The notes under the pieces are model-generated. The model saw nothing but the letters and a program-made list of their open reading frames with translations. It did no database searches and was not told where the DNA came from. A DNA stretch of 64,000 nucleotides from Tulasnella sp. 424 (lineage: Eukaryota > Basidiomycota > Agaricomycetes > Cantharellales > Tulasnellaceae): the NCBI GenBank assembly GCA_019633425.1, contig WSUB01000067.1, positions 62,001 through 126,000 on the forward strand, read 5' to 3'. A program made the translations under genes and the position numbers. This document shows, in pieces, positions 22,589 through 36,547 of this stretch (position 1 is the first letter of the stretch; each line of letters begins with the position of its first letter).

Positions 22589-25500
22589 TGCAACACGGCG
22601 CCGTCCGCTCTCTTTTACCGGATTCTTCATCACGAAGCCTCGGCGGAGGCGGATTCCACGAGCTTTCAGGCGGTACTGTTAGATCGGGGCTAAATAATTT
22701 GATTCAACGATTTTGATCCTATAATTACTTTGACATGAGGCTGTGATCGTTATGGGGGGTCACGAACATATCCGCGTCCTGCTCCTCATTTGTACTAGCG
22801 ACGACGGAACGATCGATCGAGACGACGGCGGACGTATTTCGCAAGCGACGATTGGGCTGGCGTCTAAAATGGCGCCAACGGTTAATTAAATCTCCGACTG
22901 AGCCGATAGCAGCCCGGCAAGATACTGGTCGGGGCGGCCGGCTCTCGTATCTCCGTTGTCACCTCCGATGACCTTTGGGAGAACCCTGGACGCTGATAGA
23001 AGCCCTTCTTTTCGTTGCGCGGTACCGGAAGTCGTGGGCAAATCTTAAAGATCTTGGGTTTTCGTCCCAGTCGCAGGGTAAGTTTAATCATACTAGCATT
23101 CGTCTCGCGTTCTTCGTTGAAGGCAATCTCTGGGTGGTGGGATGGGAGGGGGAGGGCGAACTAGTTAGGCGTTGAAACGGCGTTCTATATCTACAGAGTG
23201 CGTTGCAGAGACAGAACGAGACGACGAGTGGCAAAGGGATCAAGGAAGCTCGAGAACCTGCAACCTGTGAGTTACAGTTTTCTTTTGGTTCTCTGGTTGA
23301 ATGAGAGAGACACTTCCCTGGAACACGCCCGGACGATGGTGGCTTGGACGTGACTGCCCGGGGTGCACCGCTCGGTCGTTCCCCTGTCGCCAATTCATGA
23401 GGCAATATCACCACAGGTGGACTTTGAACGCAATGTTCACCACCGCCGATTGATGGGGGACGAGCTAAGCATTTTCCGTGAATTGTTTTTTATTTTATTC
23501 TGACGTACATCGATACACCGGGGCCGGGGCTCATCACCATTATTTATTATTATTATCATTAATTTCGATGAGCGGCCTGGAGCCAGATGGAGGCGAACGC
23601 ATTCGAGGCCGTCAACGACTCGGACCACGACTTTGTGCTGTCAATCGCACCGCGATATTGGACAGTTCTGCTGCTGGGGGGAGACGCTAGGGTCGAAATG
23701 AGGCTTGCGAACGCTCGATGCAACCATTGGGTAGCGAGAGGCTCGGGGGGTGGGAGTTGGTGCCGAGGTTGTCCGTACCGTACTCTCGACCTTTCGAAAA
23801 CGACCGCGGCTGGTGTCCACGCCCGGTTGACACAGCGCGCAAACGGCTAATGGGGACCTTATTGCAAAGCAAATCGCCACCACTGCCGATCATTGCCCAT
23901 CCCCCTCAAAGGCCACCCAGAAACTCGGCGGCGCCCCCTATTCCGGCGGCTCCCTCGATGGACAGGATGGGGGGGACGAGTTGCCAGTCGGTCTCTGCCC
24001 GGCTTTGCCAGTCGCTGCCAACCCTTACTGACAGTATGACGTAGGAACCCGCCGTCGAAGGAGCGCGATCGAGAACGTCCCGCCACCATCCACGGACGTG
24101 CGTGTGCGTACCCAGCTGTTGGAACGAGAACAGCCCGAAGATCGCATTTCATTCAACTTACATGCATGACTTGAATGAGTCGGTTGGCGTGTCGTGATCT
24201 GTGAACAGGATTCATGCTGCACCCGTAGTACTGGTAGATAGGGAGGGGGGAGGGGTGCGTGTGCTCGGTACTTACCGGTCTATGATCTCCCTCTCGTTCA
24301 GAGAAGGTTATGCCGTCAATTGATTATCGTTGGAATACAAAGAAAAATAATAGAGCATATCATTTAGAGTGAAACCTAAGCTTTGCGTTAACGCAGATGG
24401 TATAGCTTGGAAAACAAAGCGACTGGGCCGCTCGCAAGGCAGTGGTTCGAGCCCGCGTCTTCGACCCTGAGAGGGAAGCCAATAGCTGCACTCGAACCTG
24501 AACCTCAACGTAAAAGAGCACGCACCCCCGGCAACTCCCCCAGCGTTTTCTCTGTTTGAGGAAGGGAGAGTACATTAACATTCGCATGGCGTCAGGGCCA
24601 GAAATTAAGCCGCCATCGAAACGAAAGACAGGATGAGCCAAAGGAGGAACGCGGGCCTTGCTTTTTCTAACCCTGCTGTCGTCTTATGTCATCCCAAATC
24701 GGGTAGGTTTGGGAAAGGGTTCCCTTAAGGGTTATCGAGAAAAGACACCCAACGAAACAAAGTGCATCGCTCAGAAGGGGGAGGGTCGCAACCAAAACAG
24801 GGAGGCGGGCATCTTGTTCAATCGGAGACTATGCCGTTCAAAGCGAGGTAATGACCGCCCAAATGGCAAAGGGGAAAAGCTGAGAAGCCGAAAAGGTATG
24901 GGGTAAAAAGCAACACAACGCGTGTGGACCTGAGCGCATAAAGATAGCGAAGATTTATAGGTGCTTCTGAGGAGATACGCAAAATTGATACGCAGCATTG
25001 GATTCTTGAAGGAGAAGGAGAAGTGTTCACTCGCCCCCCCCTCCTCGGAGTCACCCGTGTGCAGGGCAGTGTTCTCTGCGAGCGTGGTCGAGTCCCGTGG
25101 TGCTTTTCATTCGAACTGAACACGCCCATCAGTCGTGAGTTTTGTGCATGTTTACTGGGTTCAATGGCACGCCTCTCCCAAAGTTATCGAACATATAAAT
25201 CTTCTTATCGCTGAGGTCGTCACGTAATGAAAAAAAAGGAGAGAGAGAGAAAACGTTGCAAATCACTATCAGTGCAATCTTGCATCGTTTGTGTACCACG
25301 GTCTTTGGATGCCCGTAAGCCCCGTTGGACGGTCCTACTCTAGTCGAGGTGTGGATCTTCGAATTCCGTGAAGACGGGATGCGTCAACACCCAAAGGGGG
25401 AAACGAAGTAGTTCTGTCTGAGGTCGGCATTAAGAATACAAGAAGACTACTAGAGCAAGAGAAGAAGGACTAGACGAGGGGGGAATGCGGGGGTTGTAGA

Positions 25501-28500
25501 AGACAGCCGTCAGAGCGTGGATGAGAGAGCCCGTTAGGCACCCAGTTCATTAGCGGACGTCGCTGGAAGGTATGGTCTGGGGTATGTCTCTCCCCAAGAA
25601 ACACGTTCCGAACGATGGTGGGACGGGGAGGAGGCTCGCGGAAACCTCCAGCAACACCTATCCGCGAAATAAAACTACCTAATCGAGCTATGACGACAGC
25701 GCTGATGTATTGTAATGCCTAGTTTACACAATCTTTTCCAACTCTCACAATGATGATCGTGCGTTCGAGAGGGGGGGGGGGGATTTCTTGGTTTTCTTTG
25801 ATCTTCTTTCGAACACTGGCTTCTAGCCCGAAACTTGCAAAGAACGACGCGCCGCGACGTTTGCGCGAACGAACCCCACGTGCTTCCCGGAGTAATCGGC
25901 CAGGCCCCGAAGTTCAGAAGCGGGTTGGGGGGCTGTTTTTGGTGATTTGTAAATTCCGAGGCTTGGGGTATCAATGAGGGAGGGGGGCGAGGTTAGATTA
26001 GATGCTTTTTTCTTCTGCGAACGCGATTTACAAAAGTATTGTTTGCCAAAGTTTCGCGCGCGCGCTTTCGGGCGTACCATACCACGGCATCGGGCAGACC
26101 GAAGCCTTTCCCTAAAGCCGCCGACTCGCCCGTGACAAATACCGACCAACATGAGCCTTCATTGGTTCGGGAAGATGGAACAGGGACTCTGTTGCTTGGA
26201 TAACCTTGCAGTAGTTTGTCCCGTGAAAAGAACACGGCCTAACTGTTTGAAGACCGAGTTGCTGGGCCGGTTGGGTGGGGGAGAGAGTCGTGTTTTGCGA
26301 GAGAGGACTTCTTTTTGGGCCTGTAGGGAGTAAGTCACGTAGCCTTGCGCACTTGCTCTAGCTTCCTTCCTTCTCGAGTCTTCATCGCGCTGATGACGGA
26401 GTCACGAGGTCGCCAGAAAATACAAATAGTAAGGTGCCGGTCCACTCGGGGGTGTTAGACGCAGCTGCCGAGCTAGAGGGCGCGTGTTTGCGAGTTCTTG
26501 GACGGATTGCTTACGGGGTAGGGAATGAAAAAGAAACTACTGAATGGTAGATACAGGCACGGGAACCAAGTTTTTTGTTTTTTCTCCCGTCGCAGCATGA
26601 CGGCCGACTCCCCCAAGTTTGTCGGGAAACGTTTTTTCTCTGCTCGACTGCTGACGGGGGGTCAGGATAAAAAGCTCATCCGGTTTACCCGTCCTGGGAA
26701 CACTTTGCATTGACTTGTCAAAATGAAGGGGGGGGGAGAACGATCATGTTCGCGATAACCGTCCAATGAAATGGCTGACAAAACATCGCCCCTATTTCTC
26801 TCGGCCCCGGTGGTCGACTGGATACACAGTATCGCAACCAAAGTAACGCTGACGATCTCAGGAAGTTTTTAATCATGTTTTTTTTTTTTGTTTGGCCAAG
26901 ATTATTTTTAGTATACGGGCGATCAGGAAGGATCTGCCAGCTGGCCTTAATCTTGCAGGTGCGTTTCAATTGTTGGGGGTGAAGGGGGAGAAGCGACGGG
27001 GAGGAGAGGGGGGGAATTATGTGGTCATAGCTCTAGCGGCATGCGGTCATCGATTCTTACGCTACGGAAGGGGGGGGCAAAACAGAAGTTTGGTGAACGT
27101 TTTCCTACGGTCCTATCGATTTACATTTTCGGAAAGCGTCGCGCTTTCGTTCCCCACGGATAGGATATAGGTCACGCCGATGGGGGGACAACAGGTTGGG
27201 GTGATGATGGTGGAGGTCCGGAGGAGGATGAGGGGGGGGGGGGGTTAGGCGTGTGCGTGGGTTACCTGACCGTTGCGAAGACGAATCTGGTCCTTCTTTC
27301 TCCCCCCGGCCCCAAACGAACTCGAATCTCTCTCGTCATTTTGATAAGCTATAAAAAAGAAGCCTAGACGATGAGATGAGAGAACTAGAACTTTTTCTAA
27401 TGTGGCCATACACATCACTTTCTTTGGTGTCGATCCCTTTGAAATTCACTAATTTTACGACATTCTAACCCCAAGGTTTTGCTTTTCATAGACCAACATC
27501 GGCTAGAGCGTTGTTGGGGTATTTTAGTTGGTAAGCTACCACCAAATGCAGAAGACGTTGGTCGTGGGCGCTCGTAGCGTCGATGGGGGCCTCGAAGTTT
27601 TGCTGTGCCCTGTGACCAGAATCGAGGGACAAGGCGGCGACGATCGGCTAAACCGGGGAGAGCTGGAGAGGCGGTACTAATGAATGAGTGGCCCAGCGTT
27701 TTTTTTGGCAGTTATCTACGCGCGCGCGGATGAGCGGATGCAATACTGTTTTCCCCAGCTGGGACACAGCTCGTTTAGATATATTGAAAGCGGATAGTGA
27801 TGTGATGGAGGTTTCCCGGCGGCAGGGAGGGCGAGGGGCTTGAACACGGCCGCAGATAGAAATCTCGCGATCAATGGATGATAGCGGCACCGGACGCGGT
27901 GGAGGGGGGGGGGAAGGATTCGATATAGCGCAAAGGACTCGACCAAGAAGATGTTGGGAAATCCAAACATCAACGAACGACTTTCCCAATGGACTCTGCC
28001 TGCCATTCTGGGCTTTCAGAGGGTTTCACGGGGAGCTTTCGGGAGGGAGCGGGCGATCCGTTGTCCTGGGTCTGGTACCCGAGGCATTTCTGTGCTGCAC
28101 CCTGAGCCTGGTAGGACCCTGAATTCTCTGAGTAAAGCTAGCACCAAGTTCCGGGAATTCTGTCTGAGGGTACCCTCTTTTTTTTTTTCAGAAACTCCCT
28201 GTTCATTTTCACATCCCAAAAATCTCTCAAGTTCAGATTTGAGGTGTCTTTTTTTTTTTTTCCTTTTAGTTTTGCAATCGTTGCGTTGCGTTCCCATTGG
28301 TACCCCGCCGCGCATCTCGGCAACGGGAGATTGCCTGTCTCTGGAATGGGTCCTGACACCTGTGAATCGGCAAACCCATGATGGGGGGATGCACTTGCCA
28401 TTCAGGGGAGCAAGTGCTGACTTGGAGGGATCCAGATCTCTTGCCCCTCCCTCGCTTTTCTTTTTTCTTCTCTGTTTAAATCGGACCCGTCGATCAGAAT

Positions 28501-29138
28501 AAATTCCCGTAAGTATTAACTGTGCATCGTAAATACCAAATAACAGATAAGCGTCAACAAACAATCCACACAACACTACCTAACACCCTTTTTATAAAAA
28601 CCCCAGTCCTTCCTTGCCTCGTCTCGCAATTGCCTCCCTCCGAATGTCAGGCTCTCCGTCCACCTTCTCCTCCTCATCACCGTCGCCGTAGACCCATCTA
28701 CACACCCACTCGATACTCTCTACCAACAAGCTCTTTCATCTCCATCTTCAAGCCTCCAGCATTCCAGGAACCGAAGTCCGCGCGTTAGGCCAGCGCAATT
28801 TCGATTCAGACTTCGACCCATTGCAATTTCGTCCGCCCGTCTTGCTCGAACGTTGAAGCAGATCAGCAATCAACGGTTCCAGCCCATCTCTCATACTTTG
28901 GTTTCGGACCGCCAGCTATAACGTCGGCCGTCCTTATTTACACTTTTCAACCGAAGGGAGCTGCAGCGGTTTTGGGGGCGTAATTCCATCTCACTTCCCT
29001 CTCGCTGCCTAATCCACCCCCCCCCCCCCCCCAACCTTCGTTCCCCCCACTTCTCTCATCCTCCAAATCTCAATTTCGAATTTCATCACCCACATCCAAA
29101 TCTCGCGTTTTTTACGTTCACATCCCCTTTCTCGTATC
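22589..29138. other. Long gene-free stretch with homopolymer runs
   Basis: In 6.5 kb I see no reading frame with a recognisable motif and no exon chain that holds phase. Notable are runs of about 12 G near 25771, about 13 G near 27232, 10 G near 27903, 10-12 T near 28185 and 28250, and 16 C at 29017-29032, the last only 107 nt before the transcription-factor ATG. A TTTTTATAAAAA motif lies near 28588, and 28620-29130 is pyrimidine-rich. The right part is best read as promoter and long 5' UTR of the Zn2Cys6 gene. The remainder may hold regulatory DNA or a non-coding transcript. No transposon ends or tRNA were found. Confidence 0.55.
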
Positions 29139-31693
29139 ATGGATCAGTACGAATCCTTTGACGCGCAACACGGTGGTGACGCGAACCAAGGCGCCGCGCC
29201 CCCGTTCCCCCCATTAGTGAGACCGACCCCCTCGTATCCGCACGCTTACGCGACGATTCTTGGTCCGGGTAGCAACGGTTCTGACGCACGGTCCTCTCAG
29301 GCAGCGTTTTACGATCAGGAGAGCTTGGCGTTTGGTCCTACCATCATGTCCACCTGGGGCGCCGCGACGACCGGGCAAGGGGCGTTCGATCCGCAGACCG
29401 GAGGCAACAACTACGACTACGCGCAAGCTGCTGCCGAGAGGGCGATTGAAGCCTCGGTTTACAATCATCACTTGCAGCAATTCCAGATGGACGATCGGGC
29501 GTCAAATAACGTCCAGCCTTTTCCTCCGTCCTCGCGGCTCTCGCATAACACCGCTTCAAACTCGTCTCCGAACCTCTTTGGCAATCATCAGCATCTTCAG
29601 CAAGTTCCTCAACTCTCCTTTCCTCCCAACTCGTCACAACCTTCCAGTACATCCGCCTCGCCCGCCTCGATCAACTCTCGGGCCGGATATTCCATAGAAC
29701 CGAAGGCTCAGGCCCTCTCGTCCGCTATAGCGCCCTTCAATACAAGTCCCGTCTCCTCTTCTTCCGTTGTAAAGCCCGAGCCCGCCGACGCGCCGTGGAA
29801 CCTGGTTCCATATAGCTTACCGTTCGCGGCTGGTCGAGGCAACGGTGCAGTTCCTGGCGACGCTTCTGGTGCAGCCGCAGGAACCGGTCCCGGGGGTGCT
29901 CCTCTTTTCCTTCGGAGTCCCACCCCGACGAAGAGACAAAGGACGAGTCAGGCGTGCGAGAAATGCAGAGACAGGAAGGCGAAGGTGAGCAGTTGTCGCT
30001 GCTGGACAGTCACGCTTCTTCCGTCCCTTTTCACTCAAAGCCGTTCTGGGACTAACTTGGACCCTCTCCCTATTTCCCCGCATGGTCACATCCCTTCTTT
30101 CCCTCCTCTAGTGCAATGGAGCCCGTCCAGCTTGCCAACGGTGCTTACAGCGAGGCCTCCCTTGCGAATACGCGAAGGAGCGGCGCCTTCGAGGTCCCAA
30201 TCGACCTGGCTACGGTGGCCATCAGACGGGAGGGGGTGGCCCAATGACGGAAGGTGTTCGTCAACGCATCGCCTCTTCTCCTGCTAGGACCTCTGTCGCC
30301 AACCTTGCCATTCCAGTCCACATCAGCGGCGGTCAAGGACTTACGCCTCCGGACACGAAGGCCAACATCATCGGCGTCAGCAACGCCAGCACTCTGAGGG
30401 CATCGCCTCCACCTGGCATCCCTCATCACCGAAAACAACTCAGCACCAGGCTTTCTCCCAGTCCAAAAGTATCTGGGACACCGCCTCTACCAGTCTACCG
30501 CACCTTGCACGTCGCGCAATCCCATCCCGAACTCCACGGTCAGTCCCCTCACCCTAAAACGCGTCTCAACCGTGTCGCTGAACTCTCGAAATAGCTTATC
30601 ATAGTCGTCCTCGGTCGCACACTACGCCTTATCCGCTCGCAGTCAACATTCCAACGCATCCTTCCCCTCTCTATCAGACCATGAGGAGCAGCGCGAGGAC
30701 GGACCTCAGCACGAGCGATTTATCCGAGCCACCCAGCGCCACCAGCAGCAACTTTGGGTCCGATCTCGCTGCGGCCACTTTTGGACGCGTCGTCGACGTC
30801 AAAGGCGAGCCGTTTCCAGTGTCGACCAGCATGAGAGGAGGAGACGGCATGGCTTTCGGCCACTCGATCGGCGTTCTAGGCCTCTCGCATGGCGAATCAG
30901 ACGACACTCTCCACATCGCCGCTCCTCATCTTGTCACCGTCAAGCACGAGGTCCCAGATAACGTCTTTATCAGCGCGGCCAACGCGTCTCCCGAATCTTA
31001 TCCTTCCATGGACATGGGCGACGACTCGCAGGGCGATCCCGCCACCTCCATGTGGCAAGATCCTTTTAGAATCAACACCAACGCTGGTGCGCTCTTGGGA
31101 GGAGGAGGATTGTCCGCTGCTTCAACAGGATCAGCTTCGGCTTCGTCCAATCCGTCCACGTCGTCTCCGGGGCCTGCCGGCTACCGCTCGCATGCGTCTG
31201 CCCACTCCGGTGGCTCGATCCAAGAGACCATGGCCTGGAACTACAGGGCTACTGATCAGTAGGTGCTACGCTAATCGCCGCAACCTGTAAACAATCGCTA
31301 ACTCCCTCATTGTTTTTTATTATTAGATCCTACGGAACTTTGTCCTCTCCGGTCCAAAACGGTGCCCAGATGTCCGTCGATCCTCCTTCCGTCAACTTTG
31401 TCACGACCTCTCCCAAGTCCGACTCTCTCTCATTCACCGCATCTTCGTCGATGGGTGGCATCCCCTCTCACGTCCACTATCCCTGGACTGTCGACCACAA
31501 CATCGACCCCTCCGCCTCTTTCCCGCGAATCTCAGCACCAGACCAGTCAGGAATACTCTCTCCGACAGAAAACGATTTTAGAAATTGGATCGACGTCGAT
31601 GGGAACCAGAACAAGGCAGGCCACGACGGTTCGTCCGCCGAAGCTCCCTCCAATGGCGTCCGCAACGTCGCAGTCCTCGAAGTTCGAGATTGA
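29139..31693 (+). CDS. Zn2Cys6 (fungal binuclear cluster) transcription factor
   Basis: DNA-binding regulator of the Gal4-type class. Four exons (29139-29984, 30112-30538, 30595-31258, 31327-31693) join in phase to 767 residues. The zinc cluster lies near residues 273-300 and is split by the first intron: ACEKCRDRKAK-CNGARP then CQRCLQRGLPCEY, giving six Cys at correct spacing. Just before it is PTPTKRQRTSQ, a basic stretch likely to act in nuclear import or DNA contact. The first 270 residues are rich in Gln, Asn, Ser and Pro; the region after the cluster is low-complexity Ser/Pro/Gly with no recognisable fungal-specific regulatory domain (no middle homology region seen). Unusually, the cluster sits in the middle of the N-terminal half rather than at the start. 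No target can be proposed. A long leader and a 6.5-kb upstream gap suggest complex regulation. Confidence 0.9.
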
Positions 31694-32304
31694 CATAAAC
31701 GCGCTCCTATTCCCATCCGCTAATCCTTATCATATTGTTCAAATTTGTACGATATCGAGTCGATGTTCTTCTTCCATCGAATACCCTCCCACGACTCGAA
31801 CCCAAATTTTTGCAGGCCGATCTCTCCCATCGTTTCATGATGCCTGATGCGCCGCTTAACTCCCATCAGTAGCCTGCTCTCTTCTGTTTTTCCTTATGCT
31901 TTCTATATTCTTAAGTATAAAAAAGACACGGACTTTCCCTCATTGTACATCGCTTCCCGGCTTCTCCCGAGGTCGGGATCCCGCTTTTGCATTTTGTACC
32001 ATTACCAAGTTTTTGCATCGCTACTCGTCTCGCCTCCGCTTCATTTGTTGCTGTACAGTTCATTTCTGGAAATAGTTTTCAATTGAACGTTGTTTCCACC
32101 CTTCCCGGCACCGTCTGCTGCCGTCTATGCGGGAATCGAGAGAAGATCGGGTTCATTGTGCGATATTACCAAACAGAGGGAACACAGGATACACGTTAAA
32201 AAAGGCCTACAAGGTCGAGACGGGGAAGGTAAATAGACCAGCAGTGCGACAGTACAAATGAGGAAAAATAGAAGGCATAAGCATGACGGCAGATTCCAGG
32301 GTCC
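31694..32304. other. Convergent 3' region
   Basis: Between the stop of the Zn2Cys6 gene and the stop of the minus-strand 1,333-residue gene. T-rich on the plus strand to about 32090, consistent with a 3' UTR. Nothing else was recognised. Confidence 0.55.
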
Positions 32305-35300
32305 CTAAGCAGGATAATGGAATAGTGCGAGGAGTAGAGATAGTGCATTGATAAAAGTGTCCCGTACTATACGAAGGATGTCGCGTTGATACTTGTCGGA
32401 CTCCAAAACCAACGAGGTGAACGTACCAAGTACGCCCAGATTCAATGGAATGGCGGGATCTCCCGAGTCCGAGGGAACGGTTCCAGCAGGCATCGCAACT
32501 GGATCATCAGAGGGTTTTTCTACAGGGTCCTCTGAGACCGCGGGGAAAGGATCCTGGGTCGTGTCCCAAGCTCCCCAAAGGTTGTCAGGAGGCACATAAG
32601 TCTCCTTTGGCGGTCTGCGAGTAATCGATGGAGTTGGAGAAGTCGAGTATAAGGATACCGTGGTGGAAGAAGATGCACTCGAGGAAACCGGCTTTTCTCC
32701 CGTGACCGATACCGTAAGATTTACCAGTTTCGCCAGAGGCGAGAAGGCTGCTTCGGAGAAGCTACCAGGCGCCAAAAGACCCGGAGCCCCCTCGGGGTAT
32801 TGACGTGTAATCCAGATGTAGTATAGCGCGCTTGCCGTTAGGAGGAAATGGAAGGCCCGCAAGGTGGTAGATATTGTGGACATGAGGCGTGCCGTGAAGT
32901 ATTGCTTGGATAGGGTGAAAGACAGCTGACGGCGTGTGTAAGGCGTCAGGGTAAAGTCCCTAAAGTTATCCACTGTGTTGGGAGTGGTTTGTAGACTAGT
33001 GCGTGTTGACCGGCGTGTGTAGTCTAGGCCGACGTAAGGGGAACAAAAAAAGACTCAGCATGGGACTTAGGAAAAAAGAACTCGCGCCACACATACCAGC
33101 AGGACTATCCACATTGACTGTCATGCGTGCCACGCCGATAGTGAAGGACGGTAGGAGCAAGTCAATGCTGGCTTTCCTGGGAGCCTTGCACCCTGTCGCC
33201 ACCGCATAGATAATCTCCATGTTACCCTCGCTGGGTATGGTACCATCAGGTAGGTTGATCTTGGTCCATGCGAGCCACTTCGATTCTGGTCCTTGTTTTC
33301 GGTCTTCATTTCCCACTTTCTCTGTGAAAGCAGAGAGCACCTGGGAGCTCACGACTCCAGCGTCATTTTCGTTATCGTAGGAATCGTAGGCTGCCGGGAT
33401 ACCGCCGACGTGCACTGATCGTATCGCCACATGAGGTGTCGATTCGGTTGAGGCCGAGTTAAACTTGGGGAGACCAAATTCAACACAATCTAGCAAAGCA
33501 CCACCACCGACCAACGAAGGCCATGACGATCTCACGTGAACGACGTAGCTCCAACCACCCTGCTCAGTCGTTTTTAACTCCGTTAGGGAATTACTTTTAG
33601 GCGGCGGCGATACGACGACGTTGATGTCAACCCAGGCTAGGGACGAAGACTGATCGTTTGGGGAGCGCGAGGAAGTCGAACGATGGTTTGAATTCTTGAT
33701 CGGCGTCAGAGACATACGGCTTTGAGAATGCCATCGTCTTGAATTGTCAGGAGAGGCGAAGGGCGATGGCATCTTAAGTTCGCTTGCTGGGTCGTGCTCC
33801 ACTTGATGCGATGCTTGAAGGCCTTGCGCGGCCATAATGCTGGTCTCCGGGGACCTGGTATTACGCCTTGGACTGCGCAATTGCGTTGGAGATTCAGACG
33901 TTCCTGGAGGTGAAGCGTAACCGAGGCTGTTTTTGAGCAAGCTCATTAGAGAGTTGCTCTGGCCGATGCTGCCCTTGCTCAGAGCCTTCAGCGAGAATGC
34001 CAGCGTAACGTCGGCTTCCGCTGGGGCAGAAGGTGCGACGACGAGCTCCCTTGCTTGGTATCCATTCGATCCTAGGCTGTAGCGTTTCTGGTCCGCGATG
34101 ACCTCGAACGCGCCTCGACCACCTCTGTGGCCCGTTGCCGACTCGATCACCAAGTCGCATTTTTGATCGTCCGCGCCGGGGAATCGGAACAAGGGCAAGT
34201 TGAGGAGAATGCTCTTGGCATCGTCGGTAGTCTCGTCTGGCAGGCGTACAAGGATCTGGGCCTTGATCGTAAAGTTGACGGTTGCCATGGATGGATTGGG
34301 GTCCCGTTGAGTGGCAAGCATCTCGAGTAGATCGACATGAAGGACTATTGGATCGTCTGGCCAGTGCGTGGGGTAGGAGTCGGATCGGGACCGAGGACGA
34401 TGCGGGGATGCCATATAGCTTTCGACCCCGCTCGCATTGGTCTGCTCTGAGCCTGCTTCGCTAAAGGAGAATGACCCCTGCGATTGAAGCGCGTCCGGAT
34501 CACCGCTGCTTTGGCGCGAGACAGCTTTCCCCAACGAAGACCCCGACTCACTGAAGGGGTCCGACGACGTACGAACCACTGACCGGCGTGTCAGCGGGCC
34601 ATCAAGCCCGGAAGGTTCCCCCAACGAGAAATCTTCAGCCGAAGCCTCCGGAATATCGCCTCTTGGTAACGGCTGGCGCGCAGAAGGGGCCCCGTACCCC
34701 CCGGACGTATGATTGTTTGATACCCCAAACCGTCTCTGTCCCAAGGACGGACCCGACGATCCAGACGAAGACCCTTCGGTCACCAGGGTATCCGTTCTTC
34801 GGAGGCTCGTCACACTCCTGCCAGCAGCTCCACCGGGGGAAGGGGAATGCTCTCTGTACTGAGCTTCCCGCTGACGGTTCGTGCTGGCATAGTTCCATGC
34901 TTTGAGCCCTTCTCCCTTTTCATAATCAATATGCCACCTAAATTCCTCTTCCACAGTGCCAGCGGTGTCGGTTCGGATATGGCCGCTCAGATCCATTTCA
35001 GCCCAGTCCATGTCTGTGGGATCCTCTCCTGCACTCGCCAGGACCAAATCTACCCCGAGCTGTGTCTCCGTTCCTGGATGATGAAATCCAACACAGCGAG
35101 CGCTGTACTCGATGTCGAGGGGCACAAAGCGTATCAAGCGAACCGTTCCATCTCCGTCTTCTGCATCTTGTTCATCTGTCTCCACTGGGTGGACCGTGTA
35201 TTTGGCGACCCCTTCCACATGACAGAGTTTGGCACGCTTAAGGCCGGTCACAATGGGCTTGCTAGAACTTCCGCTGCGAGACCTTGAACGGGAGTGCGAG

Positions 35301-36547
35301 CGCTTGGTTGCGGGAGACTGGACAGCCGTCCTCTCGAGACCGGTCTCCGATGCGTCGTCATCAGCCTTTGCGCTCCATCGGACGACCAGGGTGTCTGAGC
35401 TTTGGAAGGTACCCTTTAGTACGACCTCCTCCGGACGCCCTTGTCCTTCGTCGTCGGCGAAGCCCTCGGCTTCCCAGGTCGAAGCCGAGTTAACCTGCTG
35501 ATCTATGCTGGGATGCGTGAAAACATTCCACTCTTTGTCTCGAGGGAGAGCAACGCGGACTCGATTGTCCAAGCACTTCGGAACGCGCAGGTACATCTGA
35601 ATTGAGATGGGCGATCAATGCCTATCATGACAGTCGTCAAACTGCCAAACGACGCACCATGTACGGACTAGTTTCCGGTGTATTAATTATCGGAACGACT
35701 AACTCCATGGCGATAATGCAGTGGTACTTGGAAGATGTACGTCCATCCGGTGTGGCGAGACTAGCGGCTGAAAACGACATCCGACGAGACGAGTTCCTGC
35801 TTTCCGAAGCAGTACCATCGCTGGAGCGGTCGGTCCCTTCGGCTACTCTTGGGGTGTATCTTGGGGTTAGGAACGCGAAATTGAGATTCTGGACAGTAAT
35901 ACTGCCTAAGGAGTTGGGGCTAAGGTCTGTGGAGGTGTTTCGGCGGGGTGTTGTTCCAAGGCGGGTCGGGCTTCGTATAATCGTTTTCTCCAGAGCTTCC
36001 GAGTAGTATTCATCCAACGGTTTGTCCAGGCGCAAAGCGCGACTAGCACGTTGGATTGAGGGTGAACACTCTGGTGGGTATGCGTACGGACGACCTCGGG
36101 AATTAAGAGGATGAATATCGTAGTTCCGTAGGGTGAGATTTCCTTCAGGAAACAGTATTAAGGCCTGTTGGGAGCCTGATGCATTTGTGGGCACAGAGAT
36201 CTACAGGCATTACAGTTGGCAATAGCGCGGAACGAATCCAAATCGGGAAAACATACTCTTGCATAAAGATTCACGACAGCAGAGTCTCTCCCAGCTGCGT
36301 TAACGTTAAGATACACGGATTTGAACGTTGCATGTTGCAATTGACGTGCGGGTGTTCCTGAATACACGCTCGAAGCGGTGGTTCTGCTTGCAGACGGTTG
36401 GGGGGAGAAAAGCGACCCCCGAGAAGACGAAGGGTGGTTCATAGTAGGGGTGTAGAGTGGCGAACGGTGTCGAGTCGTTGCGGGTGCAATCCAGCCCTCT
36501 TTATAGGGGAAGGTGTAATAAGGAGTGGTTTGTCTCCTGGCAGACAA
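32305..36547 (-). CDS. Unrecognised 1,333-residue protein with C-terminal membrane segment
   Basis: Four exons (36547-36257, 36200-35658, 35596-33097, 32972-32305) join in phase to 1,333 residues; the start could instead be the ATG 35 codons later (MNHPSSSRGSLFSPQPS). I do not recognise the family. Residues 1-280 contain a beta-rich stretch (TFKSVYLNVNAAGRDSAVVN) and Ser/Thr-rich linkers. The middle has several beta-strand-like blocks (RVRVALPRDKEWNVFTHPS, IRFVPLDIEYSARCVGF, SMATVNFTIKAQILVRLPD, WSYVVHVRSSWPSLVGGGAL) separated by Ser/Arg/Pro-rich linkers. Near the end, LRAFHFLLTASALYYIWI looks like one membrane helix. The pattern suggests a tail-anchored or single-pass protein with repeated beta-sandwich-like units, but that is inference only. 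It could be basidiomycete-specific. Splice sites and phase are solid, function is unknown. Confidence 0.75.

Noticed and set aside
24380..24460. tRNA-like A-box (TGGTATAGCTTGG) and B-box (GGTTCGAGCCC)
   Set aside because: The T-arm pairs poorly and no 7-bp acceptor stem or anticodon arm can be drawn, so it is not called a tRNA.
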